Shown here in pieces: positions 23,283-30,958 of a stretch of DNA of 64,000 bases. The stretch lies in the NCBI GenBank assembly GCA_958295485.1, contig OY282354.1, positions 2,565,001 through 2,629,000 on the forward strand, read 5' to 3'. The stretch's first letter is position 1, and each line of letters opens with the position of its first letter. Source of the DNA: an uncultured Gammaproteobacteria bacterium (GTDB lineage Bacteria; Pseudomonadota; Gammaproteobacteria; Eutrophobiales; Eutrophobiaceae). The notes under the pieces are model-generated. The model did not search any database. It was not told where the DNA came from and saw only the letters and a list, made by a program, of their open reading frames with translations. The translations under genes and the position numbers were made by a program.

Positions 23283-23657
23283 TTATTCGGGGATCACCGG
23301 GAGGTCTGATTCGAATATGTCTGCTGGAATATCATCCGCGGCCTCTTGTGTCTCTTCAACCTGTGGCTCGCTGACCGGGGTATTGATATCCAGGGTCATT
23401 TGCCCTGCCTCCAGGCTGCGTTCCTTGGCGATCCAGGCCAATACCAGGCTGTTAACAAGAAATACAAAAGCCAGGATCGCTGTTGTTCTGGTCAAAAAGT
23501 TGCCAGTGCCTTGCGATCCGAAGACAGTAGTTGACGCTCCGCTGCCGAAGGCGGCGCCGGCATCAGCGCCTTTACCATGCTGTATCAGGATGATACCGAT
23601 CAAAACGGCGGCGCATAGCACTTGCAAGATTAATAACAGGGTTTGTAGCGTTTCCAT
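23283..23657 (-). CDS. secG: Protein-export membrane protein SecG
   Basis: A 124-residue protein with the SecG layout: N-terminal transmembrane helix (TLLLILQVLCAAVLIGIILIQ), the cytoplasmic signature HGKGADAGAAFGSGAS-TVFGSQGTGNFL, a second helix (ILAFVFLVNSLVLAWI) and a variable acidic tail. It is the accessory subunit of the SecYEG translocon in the inner membrane and stimulates SecA-driven export. It starts 3 bp after tpiA and is followed by tRNA-Leu. An internal segment of this gene is duplicated in the scar at 21098-21225. Confidence 0.97.
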   Translation of the reverse strand: METLQTLLLILQVLCAAVLIGIILIQHGKGADAGAAFGSGASTTVFGSQGTGNFLTRTTAILAFVFLVNSLVLAWIAKERSLEAGQMTLDINTPVSEPQVEETQEAADDIPADIFESDLPVIPE

Positions 23658-23660
23658 TTT

Positions 23661-24416
23661 TTACCTCGCTGCCTGACATATAGCCAGAAAATCATTCACT
23701 TTCAGTGATGCTCCACCAATCAATCCGCCATCCACGTCCGCCATGGAAAATAACTCTGCGGCATTGTCCGCTTTCACGCTGCCGCCGTACAGTATCCGTA
23801 TCCCGTCGGCAATATGGTCATCATGTCGGGCAATTTGCAACCTGATGAAACTGTGCGCCTCCTGTGCCTGTTCCGGCGTGGCGGTGTGGCCGGTACCGAT
23901 GGCCCAGACCGGTTCATAGGCAATCACGGCATCCGTGAAAGCGGCAATGCCTGCCTTGGCAATGACTGCGTCTAATTGCTCAGACAACACCTGCTCGGTG
24001 ACGCCCGCTTCCCTTTCCTGCAACTGTTCGCCTAAACACAGTATGGCTTTCAACCCGTTTCCCTGCGCAAAATAAAATTTATTCGCCACTGTCCCATTGG
24101 CTTCTCCAAAGACATGACGCCGTTCAGAGTGGCCGATAATAACATATCGGCAGCCATATTCCTTCAACATGTCCACCGAGATTTCACCGGTATAGGCGCC
24201 GGCGGCGTACTCCGACACGGTCTGCGCGCCCAACCCGATGGCGCTGCCGGCCAACTCATCCGCCGCCAGTGGAATATATATGGCAGGCGCGCACACCAGG
24301 ACTTCCACATCGCTTCCCGGCAAGTTCTGCTTGAATCCGTCCAGCAACTCTTTTACGGAGGCGCGGCTGCCATTCATCTTCCAGTTGGCCGCTACGAGGG
24401 GTAGTCTGTTCGTCAT
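23661..24416 (-). CDS. tpiA: Triosephosphate isomerase
   Basis: A 251-residue TIM barrel that interconverts dihydroxyacetone phosphate and glyceraldehyde 3-phosphate in glycolysis. Visible motifs are the N-terminal substrate Lys (VAANWKMNG), catalytic His in YVIIGHSERR, catalytic Glu in AYEPVWAIGTG and the phosphate-binding ILYGGSVKADN. Length is normal. Its ATG overlaps the stop of the upstream antitoxin gene (ATGA), so its translation may be coupled to an antitoxin gene, an odd arrangement for a housekeeping enzyme. Confidence 0.98.
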   Translation of the reverse strand: MTNRLPLVAANWKMNGSRASVKELLDGFKQNLPGSDVEVLVCAPAIYIPLAADELAGSAIGLGAQTVSEYAAGAYTGEISVDMLKEYGCRYVIIGHSERRHVFGEANGTVANKFYFAQGNGLKAILCLGEQLQEREAGVTEQVLSEQLDAVIAKAGIAAFTDAVIAYEPVWAIGTGHTATPEQAQEAHSFIRLQIARHDDHIADGIRILYGGSVKADNAAELFSMADVDGGLIGGASLKVNDFLAICQAAR

Positions 24417-24667
24417 GGCTGATTGTGTCGCGCTTTTCCCTTGATTTCTGCAAGGATTTCCTCGCGACTTTGAGAGGTAAAACCGCCCTGCTCGGCCTTA
24501 ATGAGCTTTGCGCGTATCGCTTCAACTTCAGTGCGCTGTTCCCTGTCCCTGCGGACCGGATTACATACGTATTCGCTGCTGCTGATAAACTCGCCGCTTG
24601 CAACGAGCCCGTCCATAAACTGGCGGTCCAAGTCTGGGAGATTGAGCGTTGTTTTAACGATTGCCAT
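24413..24667 (-). CDS. ParD-like ribbon-helix-helix antitoxin, apparently orphan
   Basis: The start MAIVKTTLNLP (ATG 24667) gives an 84-residue protein. An N-terminal ribbon (TTLNLPDLDRQFMDGLVASG) leads into SSSEYVCNPVRRDREQ, a variant of the ParD motif SxSEYVRxLIRRD, then a C-terminal toxin-neutralising helix (SREEILAEIKGKAR). ParD usually precedes a ParE toxin. Here the next gene is tpiA, overlapping by ATGA, so no ParE is present. The VRN-LI to VCN-PV changes suggest relaxed selection. Confidence 0.7.
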   Translation of the reverse strand: MAIVKTTLNLPDLDRQFMDGLVASGEFISSSEYVCNPVRRDREQRTEVEAIRAKLIKAEQGGFTSQSREEILAEIKGKARHNQP

Positions 24668-24872
24668 GAGGTTGTCTCCAAGTCGACAGAATTTGTTTTT
24701 TAGCTTCCGACCAGTCCATTGGCGTTTCCCGCCTTGTTTCTCGTGCCCGCAAAACATCCTTATGCCAGGATGGCGATTCTATTTTGTCCTGCTGACATAA
24801 GTCATCCCAAATCAATTCCATTGTAGATATTTTTTCTTCAATGCTCATATTTTTAATCGCCGTCACTGTCAT
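24654..24872 (-). CDS. Addiction-module antitoxin-like protein (TIGR02574 type)
   Basis: A 72-residue acidic protein with the signature MSIEEKISTMELIWDDLC followed by SPSWHKDVLRARE, as in the putative addiction module component family usually partnered with a RelE/ParE-fold toxin. It overlaps the ParD-like gene by 14 bp and is the first gene of the run that leads into tpiA. No toxin gene is found on either side. A pair of antitoxins without toxins suggests two modules decayed or fused here. Confidence 0.7.
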   Translation of the reverse strand: MTVTAIKNMSIEEKISTMELIWDDLCQQDKIESPSWHKDVLRARETRRETPMDWSEAKKQILSTWRQPHGNR

Positions 24873-24899
24873 ATCCTCTCTTTAGATTATTTAAGGAAG

Positions 24900-24916
24900 C
24901 TCTGACTTAATCAGAG
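24900..24916. repeat. Short inverted repeat CTCTGA-n5-TCAGAG
   Basis: A perfect six-base inverted repeat with loop CTTAA lies 28 bp upstream of the addiction-module gene and 41 bp past the end of the glycosylase gene. Short runs GGAAG and TCTCC extend it imperfectly. It could be a weak terminator for the glycosylase gene or the footprint of an insertion; it has no T tract. Confidence 0.35.
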
Positions 24917-24957
24917 TCTCCCCAAATTTAGATTGTGCCGATATTGTAGTATTCCAG

Positions 24958-25566
24958 TCAACGATTGTCATTCATGCGTTCCTCCTTGGCGTGGCGGACG
25001 ATCAGCGCGTGGTATTCATTGTATAACGCGTGTTCAGCGGGGAGGCGGGATTCGAACATGCGCCTTAAGGCTTCGTAGTCTTCATTGCCCTCGATCAGGC
25101 CCAGCTTCTTTAACAGGCGGCGGGTGTAAGCATCAATTACGAACACCGGGCGCTCAAAGGCATAGAGCAAAATATCATCGGCTGTCTCGGGGCCGATGCC
25201 GTGGATATCGAGCAGGGCTTGCCTGAGTTCGTTCGTGTCCCACTTTGATAGCGCAGCCAGTCCGCCTTGGGCTTGCAACCAGTCACACAGGTTTTTCAGT
25301 CGCCGCGCCTTGACGTTAAAAAATCCGGATGGTTTGATCAGGGCGGCCAATTCATCCTGGGTCAGCGCAGCAATGCTTTCCAGTTTGAGCTGATTAGCGT
25401 CTTTCAGGTTGGTTATTGCCTTCTCGACGTTCTTCCAACTGGTATTCTGTGTCAGCACGGCCCCGACGATCACCTCAAACGGCGTTTCCGCCGGCCACCA
25501 GTGTTGCGGGCCATAGACGTCGAACAGGCGGTCGTACAGTTCTATTAACGGGTTGTCATCAATCAT
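24958..25566 (-). CDS. HhH-GPD DNA glycosylase, EndoIII/MagIII-like, C-terminus shortened
   Basis: A 202-residue protein of the endonuclease III superfamily. The helix-hairpin-helix is LLDIHGIGPETADDILLYAF (about 118-137) and the catalytic Asp is in VFVIDAYTRRLL (Asp 145). The Lys that gives EndoIII its lyase activity is replaced by Glu 127 (GPETAD where EndoIII has GRKTAN), as in monofunctional alkylbase glycosylases such as Helicobacter MagIII. The chain ends soon after EYHALIVRHAKE and lacks the four-Cys iron-sulfur loop. Expected role: base-excision repair of alkylated purines. Whether the short end is natural or truncated is unclear. Confidence 0.85.
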   Translation of the reverse strand: MIDDNPLIELYDRLFDVYGPQHWWPAETPFEVIVGAVLTQNTSWKNVEKAITNLKDANQLKLESIAALTQDELAALIKPSGFFNVKARRLKNLCDWLQAQGGLAALSKWDTNELRQALLDIHGIGPETADDILLYAFERPVFVIDAYTRRLLKKLGLIEGNEDYEALRRMFESRLPAEHALYNEYHALIVRHAKEERMNDNR

Positions 25567-25584
25567 GGTTGACGGCTTGCTGTT

Positions 25585-25685
25585 ATCCTGGGCGAAGCTC
25601 CGTCATCCTGAGCCCTTCGCTCGCTCAAGGACAGGCTACGCGAAGGATGGAGATAGATTCTTCGCTTCGCTCGGAATGACAAGCA
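25585..25685. repeat. REP-like intergenic repeat (TTCGCTCG...GGAATGAC), copy 1
   Basis: The stretch has the words CGTCATCCTGAG, TTCGCTCGCTCAAGGACAGG, GCGAAGGAT, AGATTCTTCGCTTCGCTC and GGAATGAC, a common family of intergenic palindromic repeats in environmental proteobacteria. A second, shorter member is at 29953-30012 with the shared core AGATTCT-TGCGCAGCCTGTCCTT and GGAATGACA. No gene is present between 25567 and 25710. Confidence 0.6.
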
Positions 25686-25710
25686 TGAAATCCGGGATGG
25701 CGATATAGCG

Positions 25711-26442
25711 TTAACTCACATCCTGTATCAATGCGTTAATCTCTTGTTGCGTTAAATTCCAGAATTGGCCCGGTCGTTTACTCCGCGGCAGGCTATAGGA
25801 ACCATAACGAATCCGGATGAGGCGGTTTGCCGTCAGTCCCTGGGATGCCCACAGGCGACGGACTTCCCGGTTTCGTCCTTCCATGATGACCACGCGATAC
25901 CAGTGATTGCGGCCTTTGCCGCCGGCATCCACGATGCTGGTAAAACGGGCCGCGCCGTCATCGAGTTGAACGCCCTTTAATAAAGTTTCGAGTTGTTCCC
26001 GCCTGGCCCGGCCTGAAACACGCACGGCATATTCGCGTTCGACCTGGTTGCGCGGGTGCATAAGATTATTTGCCAGCGCGCCGTCATTGGTAAATAACAG
26101 CAGGCCGCAACTATTGATGTCCAGGCGGCCAATGCTTACCCAGCGTCCCTGCCTTGACTTTGGCAGACTTGCAAAAACTGTCCTGCGGCCTTCCGGGTCT
26201 TTTTCAGTACAAATTTCCCCTTCGGGTTTGTAATAGGCCAATACGCTTGTTTTGCGGGTAATCGCTGAACTTAACCTGATTCCTCGTTTATCGATCCTGA
26301 CTCGATCAGTCACGTCGATTTTATCACCCGGTTTCGCCACGTTTCCGTTTACGCGAATCCGCCCCGCCTGGATCAGGCTTTCTATATGGCGACGCGAGCC
26401 CACCCCTGCGGTCGCCAGGACTTTTTGAATGCGGTCAGGCAC
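25711..26442 (-). CDS. rluB: 23S rRNA pseudouridine synthase, RluB family
   Basis: A 243-residue protein with an N-terminal S4 RNA-binding domain (RIQKVLATAGVGSRRHIESL, RIRVNG) and a RsuA/RluB catalytic domain containing GRLDINSCGLLLFTNDG, where the Asp attacks uridine, plus VEREYAVRV and EGRNREVRRLW. It should modify U2605 of 23S rRNA. It is the last gene of the yciO-trpS-scpA-scpB-rluB run, 42 bp after scpB, an order conserved in gammaproteobacteria. RluE/RluF-type alternatives are less likely given this context. Confidence 0.93.
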   Translation of the reverse strand: MPDRIQKVLATAGVGSRRHIESLIQAGRIRVNGNVAKPGDKIDVTDRVRIDKRGIRLSSAITRKTSVLAYYKPEGEICTEKDPEGRRTVFASLPKSRQGRWVSIGRLDINSCGLLLFTNDGALANNLMHPRNQVEREYAVRVSGRARREQLETLLKGVQLDDGAARFTSIVDAGGKGRNHWYRVVIMEGRNREVRRLWASQGLTANRLIRIRYGSYSLPRSKRPGQFWNLTQQEINALIQDVS

Positions 26443-26484
26443 TGTGACTCCCCTTGCCCCCTTGTCAGGGGGAATTCTGCTAAG

Positions 26485-27180
26485 TTAACTGGTGTTGGGC
26501 TGGCCGGAAAAGGGAACGACGTTGCCTTCCTCAAAGATGGCGTCATCCATGCCGGCATCAGGCTCTTCTTCCGGGCGCTGTTGTTGGGCAGGCTGAATTT
26601 CAATGACGGTATCCTGGTCAGGATTATCAAACAGGTCCGGTTCGACCTGTTCGAGATCCTCGATTTCTGATAATGGCGGTAATTCCGATAATTGCTTCAG
26701 GTTGAAGTAATCGAGAAACTGTTTTGTGGTTGCCAATAACTCCGGCCTGCCCGGCACGTCCCGATGACCCACCACTTTTATCCATTCACGTCCCAATAAT
26801 GTTCGAATAATGTTAGGGCTGACGCCGACGCCGCGTATGTCTTCGATCTCGCCGCGGGTAACCGGTTGCCGATAGACAATAATGGCTAATGTTTCCAAAA
26901 GAGCCGGCGAATAACGTTGGGGTTTTTCATCGAATACCCGGTTTATCCACTCGGCGACATCCGCTGGCACCTGAAAACGAAATCCACTGGCGACTTCTTT
27001 CAGTTCCACGCCGCGTCCGGCATAATCCTCTTGCAATTCATTAATCACTTTTCTGACTTCGTTGCGATCCGGTTTTTTCAAATCATCCCCAAACATGGCC
27101 AGCAAATTGTCCACGCTCAAGGGCTTGGCAACCGCCATCAGCGCGGCTTCTACAATCTTTTTCAGTTCATTGTGATTCAT
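26485..27180 (-). CDS. scpB: Segregation and condensation protein B
   Basis: A 231-residue protein with the two winged-helix domains of ScpB: KKIVEAALMAVAKPLSVDNL at the start and LLETLAIIVYRQPVTRGEIEDIRGVG, then LLGREWIKVVGHRDVPGRPELLATT. It dimerises and binds ScpA and SMC/MukB-like ATPases in chromosome compaction and segregation. Its start overlaps the scpA stop (ATGA), so the two are translationally coupled. The C-terminal 60 residues are acidic and Gln-rich, a variable tail common in gammaproteobacterial ScpB. Confidence 0.96.
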   Translation of the reverse strand: MNHNELKKIVEAALMAVAKPLSVDNLLAMFGDDLKKPDRNEVRKVINELQEDYAGRGVELKEVASGFRFQVPADVAEWINRVFDEKPQRYSPALLETLAIIVYRQPVTRGEIEDIRGVGVSPNIIRTLLGREWIKVVGHRDVPGRPELLATTKQFLDYFNLKQLSELPPLSEIEDLEQVEPDLFDNPDQDTVIEIQPAQQQRPEEEPDAGMDDAIFEEGNVVPFSGQPNTS

Positions 27181-27995
27181 GCAGCCGCCTTGATATAGAT
27201 TGGGCCATTGATTTCATTTTGCACAATATCAATCAGGGACTCCTTTAACAGTTCAAGTATCGCCAGCAAAACGACAATGACACCCGACCTGCCCTCTTCC
27301 ACGGCAAAAAAATCCCCGAAGTTCGTGAAATCACTACTATTGACTTTATCCAGTATGAGCGCCATACGCTCCCTGACCGGCAACGGTTCTCGTTGTATAC
27401 GGTGATGGGAAAATGCCTCGGCGCGCTGCAAGACTTCCGCAAACTTACGCAAAATCACAGCCAATGGGACTTCAGGTGGTTTGATCCGCGTACTCTTATC
27501 TGGAAAATCAATAATTGTTCCTGATATATCACGTTCGAGTCGCGGCAATGCGTTGATATACTCCGCCGCCTGCTTATATCTCTGGTATTCCTGTAAACGG
27601 CGGCTCAATTCTGCCCGGGGGTCTTCTTCTTCATCTTCTGCGGGTAGTGGCAAGAGCATTCTGGATTTGATTTCGGCCAGCATGGCCGCCATCACCAGAT
27701 ATTCCCCGGCTAATTCCAGGTGTAATTCCTCCATCACTTCGATGTAACGCATATATTGCTCTGTGACCTGGGCGATAGGTATATCCAGAATGTCCAGGTT
27801 CTGGCGTTTGATCAAATACAACAGCAGGTCAAGGGGGCCTTCGAATGCCTCAAGAAACACCTCCAAGGCATCCGGCGGGATATACAGGTCTTTGGGGATT
27901 TCAGTCAAGGGAGAGCCCTGGACTACGGCAAAGGGCATTTCCACCTGTCCGGCATTGCCCTGTCCCCTGGCTTCTGTCTTCTGTGTCTCAGTCAT
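27177..27995 (-). CDS. scpA: Segregation and condensation protein A (kleisin)
   Basis: A 272-residue kleisin. An N-terminal helix region carries the family signature FEGPLDLLLYLIKRQNLDILDIPIAQVTEQY; the middle is acidic (PAEDEEEDPRAELSRRL) and the C-terminal winged helix ends SLIDIVQNEINGPIYIKAAA. It bridges SMC heads with ScpB in the condensin complex. The preceding residues up to 30 are variable. Its 5' end overlaps the 3' end of trpS by 8 bp and its stop overlaps scpB, placing it in the middle of a tightly packed operon. Confidence 0.96.
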   Translation of the reverse strand: MTETQKTEARGQGNAGQVEMPFAVVQGSPLTEIPKDLYIPPDALEVFLEAFEGPLDLLLYLIKRQNLDILDIPIAQVTEQYMRYIEVMEELHLELAGEYLVMAAMLAEIKSRMLLPLPAEDEEEDPRAELSRRLQEYQRYKQAAEYINALPRLERDISGTIIDFPDKSTRIKPPEVPLAVILRKFAEVLQRAEAFSHHRIQREPLPVRERMALILDKVNSSDFTNFGDFFAVEEGRSGVIVVLLAILELLKESLIDIVQNEINGPIYIKAAA

Positions 27996-29199
27996 AATCC
28001 AGTCCCATGGCCTCCCGTACCTCTACCAGCGTTTCCCTGGCCATATCACGGGCCGATTCACAGCCTTCATCGATGATTTCCCTGACTGTTTCCGGATCGT
28101 TGAGATATTCATCAGCCCGCTCCTTGATAGGCGCCTGTTCTTTGAGTATGGCGTCGATAAGGGGTTTTTTGCAATCCAGGCAACCGATTCCGGCGCTACG
28201 GCAACCTGCCTGTGCCCAGTTCTTGAGGTCATCATCCGAGTACACTTGGTGGAGAGCCCAAACGGGACACTTTTCCGGGTCGCCCGGGTCGGTACGCCTT
28301 ACCCTGGCCGGATCGGTGGGCATGGTTCTCACCTTGTCCTCCACGTTGTTGGAATCTTCCCGTAACGAGATGGTGTTATTGTATGACTTGGACATCTTCT
28401 GCCCGTCCGTGCCGGGCATTTTCGGCGCCACGGTAAGCAGGGCCTGGGGTTCCGGGAAGATCATTTTACCGCCGCCTTCCAGGTAACCAACCAGGCGTTC
28501 GCGATCGCCGATACTGATATTTTGTTGCGCTTCCACCATGGCCCTGGCCTTTTCCAGCGCTTGGGAGTCGCCCTGCTCCTGGTATTTTTTTAACAGCTCG
28601 AAATACATTCGATTATTCTTTTTGCCCATTTTTTTGGCGGCTTTTTCCGCCTTTTTCTCAAACCCGGGGTCACGGCCATACAAATAATTGAACCGGCGGG
28701 CAACTTCCCGGGCCATTTCCACGTGGGCGACCTGGTCTTCGCCTACCGGGACATAGCCGGCCTTGAATATGATGATGTCCGAAGTTTGCAACAGCGGGTA
28801 TCCCAGGAACCCATAGGTAGTCAGGTCCTTATCCTTGAGTCTTTCTTGTTGTTCCTTATATGAGGGAACCCGTTCCAGCCAGCTTTGCGGGGTAATCATG
28901 GAAAGCAGCAGGTGCAACTCTGCATGTTCCGGTATGTGTGATTGTATGTACAATTTCGCCGAACCGGGATTAATGCCGACCGCAAGCCAGTCGATGACCA
29001 TCTCCCAGACGTTCTCCTCGATCTTGCCGGGTGTTTCATACTCTGTTGTCAAGGCATGCCAATCAACAACGCTGAAAAAACATTCATACTCATTTTGCAG
29101 CCTGACCCAGTTTTTCAATACGCCATGATAGTGGCCGAGATGCAGGGCGCCTGTCGGCCTCATGCCGGACATCACCCGCGGATTAGCTGGAGTTGCCAA
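27988..29199 (-). CDS. trpS: Tryptophanyl-tRNA synthetase, long form
   Basis: A class I synthetase of 403 residues that charges tRNA-Trp. The HIGH-type motif is TGALHLGHY (about 17-25) and the KMSKS loop is DGQKMSKSYNN. It is longer than the standard form of about 330 residues because of an inserted charged region (EKKAEKAAKKMGKKNNRMYF through ISIGDRERLVGYLEGGGKM), as in the long TrpS of pseudomonads and Legionella relatives. It overlaps yciO upstream by 17 bp and scpA downstream by 8 bp, so the operon is read as one unit. Confidence 0.97.
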   Translation of the reverse strand: MATPANPRVMSGMRPTGALHLGHYHGVLKNWVRLQNEYECFFSVVDWHALTTEYETPGKIEENVWEMVIDWLAVGINPGSAKLYIQSHIPEHAELHLLLSMITPQSWLERVPSYKEQQERLKDKDLTTYGFLGYPLLQTSDIIIFKAGYVPVGEDQVAHVEMAREVARRFNYLYGRDPGFEKKAEKAAKKMGKKNNRMYFELLKKYQEQGDSQALEKARAMVEAQQNISIGDRERLVGYLEGGGKMIFPEPQALLTVAPKMPGTDGQKMSKSYNNTISLREDSNNVEDKVRTMPTDPARVRRTDPGDPEKCPVWALHQVYSDDDLKNWAQAGCRSAGIGCLDCKKPLIDAILKEQAPIKERADEYLNDPETVREIIDEGCESARDMARETLVEVREAMGLDYD

Positions 29200-29860
29200 T
29201 ATCGTCTCCCATGTATTTTTCTTTCATTGTATCCGCAGATGACGCAAATTTCTGTAAATTTCCCTTGCCTTGGCGAATGACCTCCACGGAACCCGAAGTC
29301 AGGTCAACCACCGTTGTAAGCTCAACCCCACAGGGGCCGGCGTCAATAATCAGGTCAACTTCCTTACCCAATTGCTTGTATATCTCTTCCGGGTCAGTCT
29401 CAGGCAATTCATTATCGGGTAATATCAAACTAGTGCTTAATGTCGGTTCATTTACTATTTCCAATAACGCCAGCAAAGTCTCATGCGCAGGGATTCTCAG
29501 CCCGATTGTCTTTTTTTTCGGGTGTTGAATATACTTGGGGACATGACGGGATGCCCGCATTAAAAATGTATAAGGGCCGGGTGTCAGTCGTTTTATCAAT
29601 CGAAATGCCGCATTGTCTATTTTCGTCAATGCCCCGATATCTGCCATGGACGGGCATAACAAGGTTAAATTATGAGTCTTATTCAACCGGCGTATGGCGA
29701 GGATTTTTGCAAACGCGTTTTTATTGCCGGGAAGGCAGCCCAGGGCATAACAGGAGTCGGTGGGATAAACGATGACGCCACCCTGTCGCAGGATCGCGAC
29801 GGCCTGGTTCAGCAAGCGCACTTGTGGGTTATCGGGATGAATTTTAAAATACTGTGCCAT
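29183..29860 (-). CDS. yciO: YciO/YrdC/Sua5-family protein
   Basis: A 225-residue single-domain protein of the Sua5/YrdC fold: GGVIVYPTDSCYALGCLPGN, nucleotide-pocket positively charged residues in ILAIRRLNKTHNLTLLCP, TPGPYTFLMRA and KTIGLRIPAH. The Sua5/TsaC branch makes threonylcarbamoyl-AMP for tRNA t6A; the YciO branch, usually next to trpS as here, has the same fold with a less certain cellular role. It leads the yciO-trpS-scpAB-rluB operon. No Shine-Dalgarno is seen; instead a perfect 32-bp palindrome ends 9 bp ahead of the start codon. Confidence 0.9.
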   Translation of the reverse strand: MAQYFKIHPDNPQVRLLNQAVAILRQGGVIVYPTDSCYALGCLPGNKNAFAKILAIRRLNKTHNLTLLCPSMADIGALTKIDNAAFRLIKRLTPGPYTFLMRASRHVPKYIQHPKKKTIGLRIPAHETLLALLEIVNEPTLSTSLILPDNELPETDPEEIYKQLGKEVDLIIDAGPCGVELTTVVDLTSGSVEVIRQGKGNLQKFASSADTMKEKYMGDDIGNSS

Positions 29861-29868
29861 TCAGGAAC

Positions 29869-29900
29869 AGTTTACTTAATTCCCGGGAATTAAGTAAACT
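29869..29900. promoter_or_regulatory. Perfect 32-bp palindrome upstream of yciO operon
   Basis: AGTTTACTTAATTCCC and its exact complement GGGAATTAAGTAAACT meet without a spacer at a CCCGGG centre. It occupies -9 to -40 relative to the yciO start codon, where the ribosome site and promoter should be. It could be an operator for a dimeric repressor or a transcript hairpin that limits translation initiation. Confidence 0.6.
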
Positions 29901-29952
29901 ATGTCTGCAATTACGCCATCATGCCGGGCCGCCGGCGAAGTATCCACCGCAC

Positions 29953-30012
29953 AGGGCAAAGATTCTCTGCGCAGCCTGTCCTTGGGCGGAACGAAGCGCC
30001 CGGAATGACAGG
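29953..30012. repeat. REP-like intergenic repeat, copy 2
   Basis: AAAGATTCTCTGCGCAGCCT, GTCCTTGGGCGGAACGAAGC and CCGGAATGACA match in order the core of the element at 25585-25685. It sits in the divergent space between yciO and yciB. The rest of this 248-bp gap is unremarkable apart from the 32-bp palindrome. Confidence 0.5.
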
Positions 30013-30108
30013 GTTGCCATCAAGGAGACCGGAAGAGCTTTTGCCGCAACAAGGATGCGTTTGCCCCGGGAATTACACGGAATTGGAATTTGAAATACAA
30101 CTGACGAT

Positions 30109-30672
30109 ATGAAATTTTTTCTCGATTTTTTGCCTGGCCTGGCCTTCCTGGTTGCCCTGTTCATTCCAGAGGACCGGCAGGAAGGGATATATCTTGCCAC
30201 TAAAGTTTTGATAGCCACATCATTTTTGCAGGTTGTCCTGAGTTGGATCATCACTAGAAAGGTTGAAAAACAATACATCGTTATTTTCCTGGTAGTGCTC
30301 GTTTTAGGTTCCGCAACGTTGTTGTTGAAAGACGAGAGATTCATCAAGTGGAAACCGACCATCGTATTCTGGGTATTTTCCCTGTCTTTTCTGGCAAGCG
30401 AATTCATAGGAAGCAAGAACCTGTCAGCGCGGTTAATGGGGCGATTCTTCGATGCGCCGAAAAATGTCTGGCGCTGGGTTAATTCTTCCTTTGCGGGTTT
30501 CTTCCTGGCATGTGGCTTTATTAATTTATTTGTCGCTTATACTTTCAGTACGGAGGTCTGGGCGACCTTTAAACTATTCGGGTTCATGATATTGAACCTT
30601 GTCTATTTGTTCGGGCTTTTCATGTTCTTGTCGCGGTACATGATAGAAGAGCCGGAAACCGGCCGGAAATAA
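30109..30672 (+). CDS. yciB: Inner-membrane septation/intermembrane protein YciB
   Basis: A 187-residue protein with five to six transmembrane helices (FFLDFLPGLAFLVALFIP; ATSFLQVVLSWIITRK; IVIFLVVLVLGSATLLL; NSSFAGFFLACGFINLFVA; LFGFMILNLVYLFGLFMFLS) and the conserved internal segment DERFIKWKPTIVFWVFS. It belongs to the intracellular septation protein A (YciB/IspZ) family, linked to envelope maintenance and cell-division positioning. It is followed by bolA with a 1-bp gap, the usual neighbour arrangement in many gammaproteobacteria. Confidence 0.95.
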   Translation: MKFFLDFLPGLAFLVALFIPEDRQEGIYLATKVLIATSFLQVVLSWIITRKVEKQYIVIFLVVLVLGSATLLLKDERFIKWKPTIVFWVFSLSFLASEFIGSKNLSARLMGRFFDAPKNVWRWVNSSFAGFFLACGFINLFVAYTFSTEVWATFKLFGFMILNLVYLFGLFMFLSRYMIEEPETGRK

Positions 30673-30673
30673 C

Positions 30674-30958
30674 ATGGACAGGGTCGAGGCCATAAGAAAA
30701 AAACTTGAACAGGCCCTGGCGCCTGAGCGCATTGAGATTATCGATGAATCCCACCTGCACGTCGGTCATGCCGGCGCGGCTGCCGGCGGTGGACACTTTG
30801 CCGTCACCATAATCAGCGCCGGGTTTGCCGGCCGTTCCATGATAGAGCGGCACAGAATGGTATATCTTGCGGTAAATGACATGATGCCACAGGAAATCCA
30901 CGCGCTGAGCATACAGGCAAAGACGCCGGAAGAAGCATCATCAAACAACAACGGATAA
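30674..30958 (+). CDS. BolA-family protein
   Basis: A 94-residue protein with the BolA core: an N-terminal helix VEAIRKKLEQALAPERIEII, DESHLHVGHAG, HFAVTIISAGFAGRSMIERHRMV and NDMMPQEIHALSIQAKTPEE. BolA proteins pair with monothiol glutaredoxins in iron-sulfur trafficking; the group linked to yciB is of the BolA/YrbA kind. Its last codon overlaps the apparent start of dam (ATAA). Confidence 0.92.
   Translation: MDRVEAIRKKLEQALAPERIEIIDESHLHVGHAGAAAGGGHFAVTIISAGFAGRSMIERHRMVYLAVNDMMPQEIHALSIQAKTPEEASSNNNG

Noticed and set aside
24256..24681. 141-codon minus-strand frame across the parD/tpiA junction
   Set aside because: It overlaps two well-supported genes in a third frame and shows no domain.
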